The position numbers were made by a program, and so were the translations under genes. The notes beneath the pieces were generated by a model. The model ran no database searches, was not told the origin of the DNA, and saw only the letters and a program-made list of their open reading frames with translations. This document shows positions 20,249-33,647 of a DNA stretch of 64,000 bases, piece by piece. This stretch comes from Clitopilus passeckerianus (Eukaryota > Basidiomycota > Agaricomycetes > Agaricales > Entolomataceae), in NCBI GenBank assembly GCA_944990035.1, contig CALYLX010000127.1, positions 620,001 to 684,000 on the forward strand. Reading direction: 5' to 3'. The first letter of the stretch is position 1. The number at the start of each line of letters is the position of its first letter.

Positions 20249-21207
20249 CCGGCTGGTTCTGGTGACTTGTGCTTTCCTTCACTAGCCTTTCGTTGTTCGT
20301 TACATCTCAGAGCTCTCATACTGAATTTGTAGGATACATTCGTTATGACATGAGACGAAAATTCTTCCATTATTTTTGCCAGCGCTGTACATGTTTTTCT
20401 ACCGTTGACATACATCCTCCCCATGCAAGTTTACCATAACAGGGTTAGAATGCTTCTAACTAAGTAAAGCTCGGAGATCAACAGTGAGAGGCTATTCTGG
20501 GCATGAAGTGCAGGTTGGTTGAGAAGCTGGGTCAACGACGACGATACACTGTTCACTTTGCAGTAATCCTTATCGTAACTACTGGCAGGTGTTCATGATA
20601 CTTAGAAGGGTAAGTGTTTTCTGGTCTAGGTCCTCGAATTGTGCAGAGACGCTCGCTGGATTTCTGATTCTGAGGAATCCTTAGGAACCTGCTGCCATGT
20701 ATCCATTTGTTTCCATCCCGAGGGATCCAACCCAGGGAGACACCTGACGATGCTGTATCTGGGTGCTTGATGCAACTGTTGTCGCCCCAAGTGACATGTG
20801 ACAGAGGGACAAACGACGCACGACGCCGAATTCTCTCTACGCGGGATCACTGGGAGCCTGCCCTGAAGCGCTCTTCACAGCTCGGGCCGCATCCTGCCGT
20901 GTACTCTCGTTCTCTTACTGTGCATTACGAATCCTAATATGTCTTCTTTGTTCTCTGGGAAGGCTCCTTTTACGTCAGTGCGCCTACAACGCCTCGTGTT
21001 AGCCTTCAGGCCTCAAATTTCAGTGTCAAGAAAGCAATTTATGTCATGTGTCGTGCCATGGCACATCAGATGAGCCCAACAGCAATTGTAATTGCAATCG
21101 GGAGGCTTATTTAAATAGAGCTCCCAAAGCAGTCAAGAGGAGCGCTTCAGTCTCTTTGGCTTGATAGCTTGCTCGTTCATCTCGCCGTTTCCTTCTACTC
21201 TTTTCAA
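20249..21207. other. Intergenic, gene A to BTB gene
   Basis: No gene recognised. The first 200 bp is the 3' flank of gene A. The last 150 bp before the BTB start is pyrimidine-containing leader with a TATA-like ttatttaaatagag at about 21107-21120. Confidence 0.5.
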
Positions 21208-22118
21208 ATGGAGCTGGCGACCTGCAAACAAGACTCTGAGTACTTCTTTGAAGACATCTTCTTCGTGGTAAGTCACCCCTTTTCGTGTAATCTCAATGGG
21301 CGCTAACGAGTTGTCTCCTCCTCTCCCCCTTGGATCATCTAGGTCGGAGGTACGATGTTCAAAGTACCGAAACACCACTTCGAAAGAGGTTCAACCATAT
21401 TCCGCGACATGTTCCGCCTCCCAGTGGGCCCAGATAGCGTAGCCGATGGCACAACCAAAGAAAAACCACTTTATCTCGCAAATATCGACGAGGACGATTT
21501 TCGACAATTATTGCGCGTCTTGTATCCGACGTAAGTGCGCTTCCTCAGTTCAGCCTTCTGATCCTCACGATCTCTCGACCCAATAGAACTTTTAAAGAAC
21601 GACTCACAATCCCGCAATGGACATCTGTCCTGAAGCTGTCCACTATGTGGGAGTTCGACGAAACTAGGGCAAAGGCTATTAAAAATCTCGATAAGATGAA
21701 CGTTGATGGAGTGACCCTGCTTGCACTCGCGAGGGATTATGACGTGAAGATGTGGTGGGGGGAAGCTCTCCGCCTCCTCGCCAGGAAGCCCGCTCTTAGT
21801 GAGGGAGACGTAGAGCGCCTAGGGGTCTCACTCGGTATGAAGGTGGTCCTGCTTCAGGGCAGTGTATCGGGATGCGACGATGGCGTTGCCAAGGCGGTTA
21901 CATCGAAACCTGCAAAGAAAAAGGGAGTGAGCGCATGGTCCGACGACATTGAACCACAGCAAGAAATACCACAACCAACAACACCAGCATCAAAGCCAGC
22001 GCCAAAGGTTGTGGATGAAAACGCGGTAGTTGACGGCTATATCAGGAAGATATTTCCGGACGTATGCTTTCTGGGTCTGCCGGTTTTTTTGGGAGGTGGG
22101 TGGGCCAATAGGGCTTAG
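21208..22118 (+). CDS. BTB/POZ domain protein
   Basis: Spliced model join(21208..21267,21343..21530,21587..22118), 259 residues, two GT-AG introns (75 and 56 bp) in consistent phase. The BTB/POZ fold is recognisable from EYFFEDIFFVVGGTMFKVPKHHFERGSTIFRDMF (first strand-helix part, split by intron 1) and LYLANIDEDDFRQLLRVLYP. A helical C-terminal half follows (WTSVLKLSTMWEFDETRAKAI, LLALARDYDVKMWWGEALRLLA), a layout typical of the large Agaricomycete BTB family. BTB proteins dimerise and often adapt substrates to cullin-3 ligases; which role applies here cannot be read. The last 25 residues (FLGLPVFLGGGWANRA) look less conserved and the stop could be displaced. Confidence 0.8.
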
Positions 22119-22975
22119 CTCGGTCGAGACCAGTAACGGACTCGGATGGCTAGAAATGTATTTGTATTCGTCTAAACATTGGGGCTGGTATTGAGTATAG
22201 AGGCTGAGAAACGGTACAATTAACGGTCAAGTACGTACTATTATACAACTAATGTAGAGTCCGGATGCAGACAAGTGTGCCCATGAGTTACAGAGCGGAA
22301 AAGAGAAGCGCGACATCATGATGATACGGGATGGTTACAGGACTATACCCAGACCGCTGAGCGCTGAATGTTGACCTTGAAAGGTGTCAATGGGAAAGGC
22401 TGACAATATATAACACCTCTGTACCTCGACGGTAGACGTGCTGCTACCAGAATCCGGGAGACTAATTCTCGGATTAGTACTCACCTCAAAAGCGTTGAAT
22501 CCTCAAGGCATACCATACATAGCCCTCGCGAGTATCCCGACTCTTGTACCCTCAGCTCCTTCTCAAGATGTTCGAGCACACGGAAGGAATCAAGATTCAG
22601 CTTTCATTTAGACCCAAGTGTATCCTGATCCTCAAAGTGATTACTCTAAGTCTGTAAGGACCATGGCGAGATCTAGGTGCTTGAGGAATTTGTTGGTGTC
22701 GTCATCAGGTGTATCGTCGCGTTCATGGCAGGTTGGGGTAGATTCGACGTCTCAAAGAAGGTGGCAAAGTTATACACGGAGAGCTTGTTGGCCGTCCAGT
22801 CGTTGGTAGACTTTGCGCTGCGAATGAGTTAAGCCATGGTGGTTATGATGCAATTGCCAAAAATAAGCGCTAAGCGGTGCGCAGTAACTATCTCATCCAT
22901 CACCGCCTCACCCACCATCATCTCTTAACCACAACCACTTCAAACCACAAGGGGGGAGTACAACCAACCCCCAAC
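22119..22975. other. Intergenic, BTB to PIL1 gene
   Basis: No gene seen. The last 80 bp is CA-rich leader (catcaccgcctcacccaccatc...) before the PIL1 start. Confidence 0.5.
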
Positions 22976-25900
22976 ATGTTCAAATCTGCAGCGACAAAGC
23001 TCGCACACAACACAACCGTCCCAGGTCTCGGCGGCAACAAAGATCTCAGACCACTCCAGGACCTCATCACAGCCGAAAAACAGGTCCTCATATCTCTCCA
23101 AAAGCTTAGTGCTGATTATGCCAGAGCTGCTGATGCTCTGAGGGTCTGGGGGTCCGGCGAGGGTGAGGATTTGGGTGTGCGTTTCTTCCTCTCTCTGGGT
23201 ATAATTTGGCATTCATGTGTTTGGCGTTTACAGGATATACTCACGTCGTCGGCCACACTCCTCACCCTATTCGCTACCTCGCTGTCGCACTATGCGTCGC
23301 TCTCACATCCCATGCGGGACCTTCTCAAGTCTATCCGAACGAAGGAGGAAAATCTGGACGAGTTGAAGAGGAGAAGAAAAAGCCTTGTTTCAAAGGCTGA
23401 TTCCGCGGAAAAGAAGCTGAGTAGGATGGATAACGGGCATAAGAATTATCAGTCTCAGGTTTGTTCGCTCTCTCAAATAACACTGGTCCTTTCTAATTCT
23501 AATGTGATTTACGTTCAGATGGAGCTTCTCAACTCCCTACGGGACGAGATCCGCAACATGGATTCAGAGATAATGTCTGAAGAAGCCTACGTTGGCGATT
23601 TGAAGCGGGAGGTGACGAAGAAGTGGGTAGGGTTGAAGTTTAGTGGGTTGGTCGAGTGTTGTGAGAAGGGAACTGTATGTCTATTCCTCTTTATTCCTAT
23701 CTCTCTCTCTACCTGTACTAACTCAAACCCACAGATCGCAGGCGAATACGGCACCCAAATAACCCTCTCCATCCCCCTCGAACACACCCAACCCGGTGCA
23801 GCCCGTTCCCTATACTACGGCCGCCCCAAAGTCGAGTCCCTCCTCAACGAAGCTCTGCGGTGTATAAACGAGGTCAAGATCGCCAGTATGGATTCGATAG
23901 GGTCACCTGGGCAGGGTCAAGGTCAAGGTCAATTTGGTTCACTGAATCAAGGAGGACAGCAAGGACAGGTCTTACCGCCGACGAATACGTGGAGCTCAAG
24001 CCAGCCTGGGTCGCCTGTAGCTGCGCCTGGGAGTCCTAGTCAGCATCAGTTTGGACATCTTCAGCAGCAGTGGACGGGTGCGAGCGCTGGTGCTGGTGCT
24101 GGGATTCAGAGCCAGTATACGGGTGCTAGCACCGGAACTGGTCCTGGTGGAAATCCACCGTTTTTGCCACCGATACGACATGAATCGGATTTCTCATCGT
24201 CGACGCCTACGGGGTATGGTGATAACAATACGTATCCTCCTCAAAACACCCAAAACACGAACACAACCGCCTACCCTCATACCATATCTGCAGCGAATTC
24301 GACTTCCAATACCTACCCTCAAAATAATCAGGGAGTCGTTGACGACTTTGGACAGATCTCTCCACCTATTGACCAGCCGCAAGCTGGGAGTGGAGGGCGG
24401 TTTGCGACGTTCCCTGTAAAGGGGCGGCCTACGGGGATCGTTGGTCCTGGGACTGGTCAACAAGGGCCGGGTGTTGGGCAACATAATACTGGCACCGGCT
24501 CGGGCTCTGGCTCGTTCTCGAGCAGTGTCATGGATGCGCTGAGGAGCTCGCAGAGTCCGCCTGGGACGCAGCCTCAATTTGATGGGAGGCCTGGATTCGG
24601 GGTTGCGAATAACGAGGGGATGGGGATGCAAGGGTTTGGTGCACTAGCGGCGGGAGGAGGAGCAGGAGGGGGGCACGGGCCGCATACGCCTGGTGAACAG
24701 CCGATGCAGCTACAAGACCAACAATACCAGCAGAATCAGCAGCAACAGAGATACTCTCCGCCAGAAGGCCCACCTCCGGGCTTTACAGGTGCTTTACCCC
24801 CCGGTGCTGCTCTTCCTCAGCATTACCAAAACTCTCAACCACACCTACAACCCCATTCTCAACCCCAGACGCCTATGCATGATGAGCAACAGAGGATATC
24901 GAGGGGGGATTTAGAGGAGGATGTTACGTTGGCGTATGTGAATGATCCTAGCGTGGAGGCTGAGGATCGGAGGGAGGTGAGGGCTGAGGAAGGTACGGGT
25001 GGGGGAGGGAATCATGTGAGGTTCGGTGGGGAGGGACATGGGAAGGAGGAGAGTTTCGATCCGTATAGGAGTCATCATCAGCAGCAGCAAGGAGGAATAA
25101 GAGAGTCGCCGCCGATGTTTGGTGTACAGGAGGGGAAGGAGGAGAAGGGCTTGGGGAAAGGAAGGGAGAGCGGTGAGATGAGGTATCCGAGTGGACCGCC
25201 TGGGTATGAGGAGTTGCAGCATCGGTATGAGGAGGAGGATGAAGAGGAGGGGCAGATTCAGAATGGTGTGTATTTTTGGTTATCTATTTGGATATGAGGA
25301 TACAGGAAGGGACTAACGGAACTAATCTCTAGCGTCTGCTGTTAATGTTCAAATCCAGGCTGCGAAGGAGAAGGAGAAAATCAAGTTGTCGACGATTCCG
25401 GACGTCCCCTCTGGCTCGCCTTCCCCACCGCCTCCTTCGTCTGTCCCTAGCACTACCAGCCCCAACGAGAGCCCAGCGCAGGCATATGCTTATGCGAACC
25501 AGAAACGAGTGCCAGTGCCTTCTGTCGACGCACCAGCTCCAGGAGCAGGAAGTCCAGAATACCAACAATACCCGACTCAATCCGTTGGTCCTGGAGAGTA
25601 CTTCCCCTCCACTTCACCGCCGGGAGCAGGAGTAGCAGACCAAGACGACTACTCTGACCTCGCACCACCCTCTGCACCCTTCACCCGCCGCGGGACCTCG
25701 CCTAGACCTGATTTTGAGGCACTAGCCAGGCAGACTGAGTCACCCCAGCAGTCGCCTGTGTCGAGGACTAGGGAATTGGACCGGGATGGGGGTTATGCAC
25801 ATGCACCGTCGCCATTGGTGCAGGGTGTGCCTAGGATCCTTACTGCTACTCGTGACCAAGACCGTGATGACACCGGAGGAGGAGGAGGAGGGAGGTTCTC

Positions 25901-26672
25901 ACCCATCTCCACCCTCTCGAACAACAACTCGGCGTACCAAACTCCGAATGAATACCCCGCTCGTGAACGAGGTCTTGGTGCCACAGGGGCGACGGCGTCG
26001 TTCAATAAGTCTTCAACATCGCTTGCGTCGTCGAACTTGGCGGCGTTGAGTCCTGGTGGTGCGAGGACGATCTCAGCGGCCGCGTTTAGGAGGCCGCAGA
26101 GGGTTGCTTCTGGGAACGCGAATGTAGGCGAAAACCTGCCGATAGCGGATACGAGCCCGTTGGCGTTGAAGAAGAGGCTGCCGACTTCGCCTTACCCAGG
26201 TTCCAGGGATCCCAATGCTGGCACTACCAATCGGGAGACGAGAGATAGGGATGGCTCACCTAGACCTACGGCGCGGTCTGCGTATACGGGAGGACGAGAT
26301 GGCTCGCTGGAACCTGGGAGTTTGAGAGGGAGGACGTCGAGGGAGGGGTCGCCCAGGCCGAGTTTGTTGGAGAGGAAGAGGTCGGGGAGTATTCCTCGAG
26401 CGCCGGAGGGGCCTCCGCCTAGTCATGCTTTGCCGCCGATTCCAAGTGCTGGTGCTGGTGGGTACTCACAGGGAGGAGAGGAGGATTATGATTACTTGGG
26501 AGCGTATGTGCATTCGGGTGTTACACCTGTTCCGGAGCATCATGTTCCTGGGAGGGTTGGACAGCAGCAACAGCAGCAGCAGTATGGAGGACAGTATGGG
26601 CAGTATCAGTCGCAGGGAGGGTATGGAGATGGCAGGTATGCGACGAATTTGGAGGATTCTGGGTTGAGGTGA
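22976..26672 (+). CDS. Eisosome component PIL1/LSP1-like protein
   Basis: Spliced model join(22976..23176,23234..23458,23519..23674,23735..25265,25333..26672), about 1150 residues. All four introns (57-67 bp) are GT-AG and phase-consistent. The start ATG opens MFKSAATKLAHNT followed by LRPLQDLITAEKQVL, as in basidiomycete PIL1-family proteins. The BAR-type coiled-coil region covers roughly residues 25-270: LISLQKLSADYARAADAL, RTKEENLDELKRRRKSLV, MDSEIMSEEAYVGDLKRE, GLKFSGLVECCEKGT. Such proteins bend the plasma membrane into eisosome furrows. The remaining 880 residues are low-complexity (Gln, Pro, Gly, Ser; Q runs near 24720 and 26570), far longer than yeast Pil1 (about 340 aa). This is known for basidiomycete members and is probably disordered and phospho-regulated, which is inference. 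Confidence 0.85.
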
Positions 26673-29098
26673 GGGTGGGGGTTGTGCTGCGATTTTGATT
26701 GAAAGGAATTTTGTATCATGATATATATTTCGTTTTATTACGTTACGTCTACGTCTATCATATGGAATACGAGGACAGCCTATTCTACCTACTCGACTTC
26801 TATTCTTCTCTGCGCTAGGTTAACTCAATTTGGTCGACCCATCCTCGACTGCTCGACATGGCATGGGCAGCTGCCAACTATCGCGTGGTCCGCTCATTCT
26901 CCGTGCCTGATGCTCTAAATTATGATATCAGCTGCCTCTCGCTGCACACTTACCCCACATTCTGGATCTATTCTTGTCAAATGCTCGCTCGGGAGGATGT
27001 TCTCCCGCTCCTACGCGTTATCCAGGTGATGCTGGTTGATGCTGGGCGTGCTCCAGCCGACCTCGCCGAAAATCATGTCGCCGTCGCCGTGATCGCTATC
27101 CAAGCCACTTTCAATTTTACTTTCCTTCCTTATCTCCTCCCGTAACGTTCCGCCCAGAGGAGCTCTGGGGGAGCATTATCCTCCCAAATTCCGTGCCGAG
27201 AGCCTGAGGATTTTGCCATCTTCCGTTGATAGTTGTGGCACTGGTGGAAATGTACCTCCGGCCCCCGTGCATCGCATTGGGGCCGGATGGGGAAGCTTAG
27301 ATAATGACACGTGGTGGTTATCTTATCTCAGATCCCGGCAAAGTGCTGAGCTGTGACCGCGTGTTTAGTGATTCTGTTGATGACGACTCGAGCTGAAATA
27401 CGGTTTCGAGGAGGTGGTGGAGGTAGGCGTATCTGAACTCCTGTGTCTGTTTGAAATGAGAGGTTTTGGCCAATCAGGGATGAGGTATTTTGAATGGTAC
27501 GAATTATCGGAAACCGAGGTATATCCCGCTTCGGAGGCGACGCACCACAATAACTCTGGTCAATGGTCATTGAGGGCGCTCAGGAACTTGGATGAAGGTG
27601 AGGAACGACTTAAAGTCGAGGAGTCATCCGGCAGGAACTTTGAATGAGGCCACAGGAACGCCCAATGAATAGAAGAAGCCTACGAGGGAGGAATTTTGCC
27701 TTTCTCAACAACAGAACAGACGCTTAACTGGGTCGTGTGACTGGAACTGTTGAGTCCGGTTCTGAATAGAACTCTGGACTCTCCTGAGCTTGACAGACGA
27801 CACCCGTTGCCAGTTATCCGGTCAGGTAAGGGAATTTTTTTGCATTGCACACCACCGGCTACGGTTATCGATGTTGGCTTGCAAGTTGAAACTGAAAGGA
27901 TGGCGGTTTAAAGCATTCATCGTTATCTAGACCCTTGATGTATCCGGCCGGTCCCTTGATGTACTGGGTCTATCAGATACCCCAAATGAATACATCGAAG
28001 CATTCATCGAAGCCGGTGACAGGTATGACGACTCGACTTTCCCAGCTTGTAACTTAGAATCCGAGGCATTTGCCGTATCCAACGGATAATTATTCATACC
28101 CAGCGGTCAGTGCACGCAGCATCTCCTAGAATGGTATCGATATGTAGGACGAAAGATTGGAGTGAAGCATAAGGAATTGTCCAGATAACGCTCGATAATT
28201 GAGAAGAGGGGTTTTTCGGTTACTATCTGTATGCGAGGTGCGTCCCTGGAAAAGACCCACCAGTGATGGGGTATCATTTGGTTGATGTGCAACCATCTGA
28301 GGAAAGACCTGTGCACATGTGTCCACTGTCGGCCAAGGAGGTACAGAAGTTTGTGGAGTCAAGCCAAGTCAACAGGGATGTCAGAAGGCCAGCTGCTCTT
28401 TGACTCGAGGGCTGCAGAAGCTTGTTTGAGCCACAGCATGTGCGCACAAACTCAGCGGTTGGAAGCGGCTGACAGACGTCGAAGATTGATGTATTTAATG
28501 GTGTATGGGTGTGAGGATAAGCCTGACCGACGGATCTAAGAACAGTACCCGAACAGAATTGCGGCGCCGGTCAGTTAGTTACTCACAGCAAAAGGAGTGT
28601 AGCATGCGTTGAAGTTGTTTGAGGACCCTGTCTAGTATGATTCCAGAGCATTGTGTTAGTCCCGGCGTGATCCAGCTCCGTTGCCTATGCACTTTTCAGA
28701 TGAAATTGCCTTGGTATGAAATATGCTAGCCGCTTCCCTCGGCGACGAGATGAATTTCTTTAGGCTTGCGCAGTATTCTCGATGTTCTGTTGTTGGTGAC
28801 CATATGGTACTGAGGTACGAGTCTTTATCGCATTTGGCGACCAAGCAACATAAGCTGCCCAAAATAGAAAACCTCCGGATTACTTGATCGACGGTTTATC
28901 GGCGAACGGAACGAAGGGACCCTGCACCACAGATGATCTTGGCTATTTGGGAACAAATTCACATGGTCCAGCCTCTGCTATCAATTTGTTTCCAGGGAGG
29001 GCTAGTGATAACCCCACGTACGATCATACTTAAGGAAGCCAGCCCCACTGCCTGTTCGATTCTCACCTGTCTCCCCTTCCTCTTACTTGTCGCCCACC
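26673..29098. other. Intergenic, 2.4 kb, no gene seen
   Basis: Only short ORFs (longest about 95 codons, 26858-27145 on +) without recognisable content. The end before the permease ATG is pyrimidine-rich (cctgtctccccttcctctt), a common fungal core promoter/leader feature. Confidence 0.5.
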
Positions 29099-31259
29099 AT
29101 GTCGGCCCACAAGGACGTGGAAAAGCTCGACGTCGCCAGTCTCAGCGATGACTCCGCCCCCAAGGTCGAGTTCTACGATCCCTCCAAGGAATCAGTCTGG
29201 ACGCGAGTTGGTCTCACTGCTGAGAGTTTCAAGCGCGCTCCTGGTACGACTGGGTAAGCAATGTTCGGCTTCTTGAATGACTGACACTGACCTAATTGTG
29301 CTGCACAGTGGTATTGTCATTGCTGGAAATGTCGGAGACGAGACTAGGATGAAGGCTGACAACCCCATGCTTCAGCAAAAGATGAAGCCGAGGCATCTTA
29401 CCATGATTGCAGTCGGTCCGTACTGTTTATGATTGTTTCCACAAAATTTTGTCCTCATTTGTGCACTTAGGTGGTTCTATCGGTACTGGTCTTTTCGTCG
29501 GTTCTGGATCTGCCCTTCATACCGGTGGTCCCGCTGGTGTTGTCGTCGCATGGATTCTCATGGGTATCATGTTGATCAACGTCACTCAAGTAAGCTCCTT
29601 CTTCCTGCTGCCACGATGAAATTAACCTAACGAACCCCATTTCTTTAGGCTCTCGGTGAAATGTGTATCTTGTATCCCGTCTCTGGTGGTTTCTATACTT
29701 TGGCCGGTCGCTTCCTCGATCCTTCATTCGCTTTCGCCATGGGTTGGAATTACTTCTTGCAATGGGCTGTCGTTCTTCCGTTAGAGATCACAGTCGCCGG
29801 CACAACAGTCAATTATTGGACAAACAAAGTACCGATAGCTGCATGGATCACCGTCTTTTGGGCGGTCATTGGTATGTTTAAATTTCCACCAAATCATTTG
29901 AAAAGGTGCTAATTCAATTGCGTAGTCATCGTCAGCGTATTCGGTACTCTCGGCTTTGCTGAAGAAGAATTTTGGTCATCTTGCCTCAAGCTCTTCGTCG
30001 TCGTTATGTTCATTTTCATCGGTATCATCTGCGTTTGCGGTGGCGGTCCTGACAGTGGCGAATACAACCACTACATCGGTGGCCTCAACTGGCAGAATGG
30101 CAACGCTTTCCCCAACGGTTTCAAGGGCCTTTGCACTGTATTCGTCACAGCTGCATTCGCTTTCTCCGGTACCGAACTTGTCGGTCTCGCTGCCTCCGAA
30201 ACCCCCAACCCTAGGAAGACCATGCCCGGTGCCGTCAAGGGCACTTTCTGGCGTATTACCATCATTTACATCTCCTCTTTGACTCTTATTGGTCTTCTCG
30301 TTCCCTGGAATGAGCCCCGACTTCTTGGTAATACAGGCGCTGCGGCCTCTCCTTTCGTCATTACCCTTGACAATGCCAAGATTAAGGGCCTTAACCGTAC
30401 GTCATTTCGCTCTGCATAATCTTGCTTCGTGGTCTAAATACGAACTCTCCAGACCTCGTTAACGTGACCATTTGTATTTCCGTCCTTTCTATCGGTCTTT
30501 CTTGCGTCTACGCTGGATCCCGAACTCTTACTGCTTTGGCTGAGACCGGATATGCACCCAAGATCTTTGCATACGTCGACAAGTCCTCTCGCCCGCTCTT
30601 CTCCGTCATTTGTGTCCTCCTTTTCGCCCCTCTTGCATACATCAATGTCGCAGCCGCTGGTGACACAGTCTGTAAGTGCACTCATCCCTATTGAAGCTAA
30701 ATGCACGAGTATAATCCCTTTTTACAGTCAACTGGCTCGTCGCCATTTCTGGCCTCTCAACCATCTTCACCTGGATGGCCATCTGCCTCTGCCATATCCG
30801 CTTCAGGGCTGCGTGGAAACATCAGGGTCACTCCCTCGAGGAGCTACCATTCCGTGCTCTCGGCGGCGTTTGGGGCTCGTGGCTCGGTGTCCTTCTTTTG
30901 ACCCTCGTCTTGATCGCACAGTTCTACGTCGCCATCTGGCCCATTGGTGGAATCGCCGCCACTGGCAAGGAAGTTGCTGAAGGCTTCTTCTCAGCTTATC
31001 TGGCTGCACCTGTCATTATTGCGTTCTACATTGCTGGATACGCATGGAAGAGGAGAAGGCCCATGACTGTTGACGAGATTGACCTTGACGTACGTTTTTC
31101 TTTCAACCCTCTTTCTGTTCGTCAACCTGACTTTCGTCCTTTCTCCTACAGACTGGTCGCAAGAGTTGGTTGACTGTCGAGGAGATGAGGCAATACCGCG
31201 CAGAGCGCGCAGCTGCTCCCCTCTACATCAGGATATACCGCTTGCTCTTCTCTAACTAG
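29099..31259 (+). CDS. Amino acid permease (YAT/AAP family)
   Basis: Spliced model join(29099..29253,29309..29415,29471..29589,29649..29871,29926..30396,30453..30671,30728..31089,31152..31259), 587 residues, seven short GT-AG introns all in phase. The start is CCACCATGTCG, a good initiation context. A hydrophilic cytosolic N-terminus ends in KMKPRHLTMIAVGGSIGTGLFVGSG, the conserved first membrane segment of fungal amino acid permeases. Further segments include GALGEMC-type (QALGEMCILYPVSGGFYTLAGRF), FSGTELVGLAASE, NPRKTMPGAVKGTFWRI, and YAGSRTLTALAETGYAPKIF. The C-terminal loop has FRAAWKHQGHSLEELPF. These proteins import amino acids by proton symport at the plasma membrane. All expected blocks are present, so it is probably functional. 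Substrate cannot be told. Confidence 0.92.
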
Positions 31260-33647
31260 AGGCCTTTTTTCTTGTGCATTTTTCATCCATCATGGGCGGA
31301 ATTAATGGCTCTATTGTTGTACGATGTTAATACTGTTTATTATACAAAAATTTCGCATACCCTTGTCTATACCTAGTGTACCTAGTACTTCTCACAAGCA
31401 CCACGCACTCATCAATGCTATTCCTTTCAAACCTCTTTGAGTCACTGCGCATTCTCCTGAACTTGACCTTCGTAACAAGGCTTCCAATACGTCGTCGGTG
31501 ATTATCCCAGCCGATGTCCATAGAGTCTGTATCTGGCTGAACCAAATACCACGGAAATCGATCGCCGGTATGGAGCAATCTTGGCGCTACCCCAGAATGC
31601 CCCATATTCTACACCGACAACTCTGGGCCGGCCAAAAGCCCGAATGGGGTTTGATTGGAGTTAGGCTTGGTACAGCACCACACCACTGTTATCATCATGT
31701 CGAAGCACCTCAAGAAGGAAATGTTCCTTGACCGACTTGGGCGGTCGCCACAAGGAACGCAACCGGAGCTTACGAGGTTTTCCATTGAGAGAACCCGGGT
31801 TTAGTTGGCAGGCGTCTGGAACTTGGAACCTCGAGAATTTAAAGCTATTGGCTCGTCTGAACCATCCCTGTCGTGTCAGGGAAGATCATTAACGATTTCT
31901 GCCCATGCTGCATGCGTCTGGCTTGTTCTTTCCTTGCGCATGACTCTGTTCTTCGAGCGGGAGACCCTGTTGAGAAGGCCGCTGCTTGTCTCTCAAACCG
32001 AGCACGAACTTTAAGTTTCCCTGGAGCCTCTGTTGGATAAACTGTTGACCTCATTATCACGCTGCTCCTACCTCTTCCAGACACTACTTAGAAAAGGCTG
32101 CGAACTAAAACCTTGTCAGCCTGGCGGCGTGTGAATGAATGGCATTCCTGTCTTCGGGTTCTTCAGCAACGGCAAAGCAGCGTCTTGGCCGATTACAGGT
32201 CAGATTCACTATCCTGTCTAATCTGCAGCCTAATAGCAGCAAATTCAATAAAGCGGTTTCGTCGAGGCACTCCTTTCCTACCTTATTTCGCGTATTTGAA
32301 GCGACACCACCATATGAACAATGGTTCTTGAATTCTTTTCTCTCTAATGGAGTCCCTCCGAAAGGCCTGGTGCGATTGTTTAGGATCCTTCATGCCGGGC
32401 TGGCGTCTACAGCACTTCCTATAGCGTAACTTCTAATCTGTAAGATCCGAGGAACGCCGGCTTATACTTAGAGAGCATATAGACACTCGGGCAGACATGG
32501 ATTTGCATTTCCAGGAGTGGACTCTCAAAGAACTAGGACTGGGAGCTGCTAGTACAGTTCTCGACTTTAATTAAGCATCATGAACACCTGTTTACAATGA
32601 GGACTACCGTGATTCATAAAGGGGATCACAACGTCTTCCCCTACGTGAGGTAGTGAATGGGGAAGGGGGAGTGGGGGAAAACGATCTCATGTGTCCTCCG
32701 CTCTCCCCCAAACGGATGCTCAATCCTCACTTGCGCTCCCGGTGGTACCGTCAGCAGCCTGCTTTCGCCATACGTGCCATCCAAACATTTGGCGTTAACC
32801 TTAATCCCCGCTGCTCCCCAGTCGATGCACTCGCTGGGCTGGGCACCCGGGCGGGCGACGTAGTAATTCTATAAACGGGCGTAAAAGGCTGGAACGTTGT
32901 AGTCTTCGGGATAGGTTGGGTGATGGAAGATTTTGATGGTGTCGAATTCGATGGATTTGCATGGTGCGTTTTCCGGGGGATATTGAGACTTATTGTTAAA
33001 ATTCGAAGTTAATATATGTCCAAGTTGACTGCCAGTGAGAGGTACTACGCACCCCCAATCATGGAGTATTGTTTGCAGCCAGTATCTCTTTGTAGTATTC
33101 GATTGCTTGAAGGACGGTCGGTGCTCCTTCATAGGGACATTCCATGAGACCTCGAACCTGCTGGCGTTGTTCTTCTGCAGTCAAGCCCGGGAATTAGGCG
33201 TCGATTGAGGCGAGTAACTCCCAGACTGATAATTCTTCGTTCTGAATCTAGATTATAGATTAGGAGGTGTGGAAGTAGCTAGATGGAATTTCAGACGAAC
33301 AGTCAACTTCATGATGATGGTCAGAGGGAGAAGTGATAGGCAATGGCGGAATGGGAGGTCACCTCCGTTTGTGTAGATCGAGTTCTGAGACATGGGAAGA
33401 TATTATAATCAAGGAAATTTGTATAATCCATCGACCCTCACGAATTGAGCAGTCTGGGACTTACTCGATAACGTTTTGTTGGGCAGAGCCCTGCCCGCGT
33501 CAAGTAGAAAGAATCGCAGTGATATGAACTGTAAATGTTCGAATACTTTCAAAACCATTTACTTCTAACTCTCTCTCCACTCTAACTCATGGACCTTCAA
33601 GGAGTCAAATTGTAATCAGATTACTGTATGTAGTTGGCCCTTTAAAT
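31260..33647. other. Gene-poor region with decayed repeat pieces
   Basis: No intact gene. About 32640-33000 is a diverged copy of about 41460-41830: both share gtgaggtagtgaatgggg and, on the minus strand, a coding-like block reading CKSIEFDTIKIFHHPTYPED here and CKAIEFDNIKVFHYPTHPED there. About 33560-33660 resembles 46320-46430. Confidence 0.45.
32640..33132 (-). pseudogene. Fragment of unrecognised gene, copy 1
   Basis: The minus strand carries a Cys-led block CKSIEFDTIKIFHHPTYPED followed by YNVPAFYARL and a stop at 32869. Its relative at 41740-41830 keeps the same pattern over about 30 residues. The conservation is at protein level (conservative changes), so this was probably once a coding exon. 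I do not recognise the family. Confidence 0.35.

Noticed and set aside
26858..27145. 95-codon ORF after the PIL1 gene
   Set aside because: No homology that I recognise and no intron or context support; left as intergenic.
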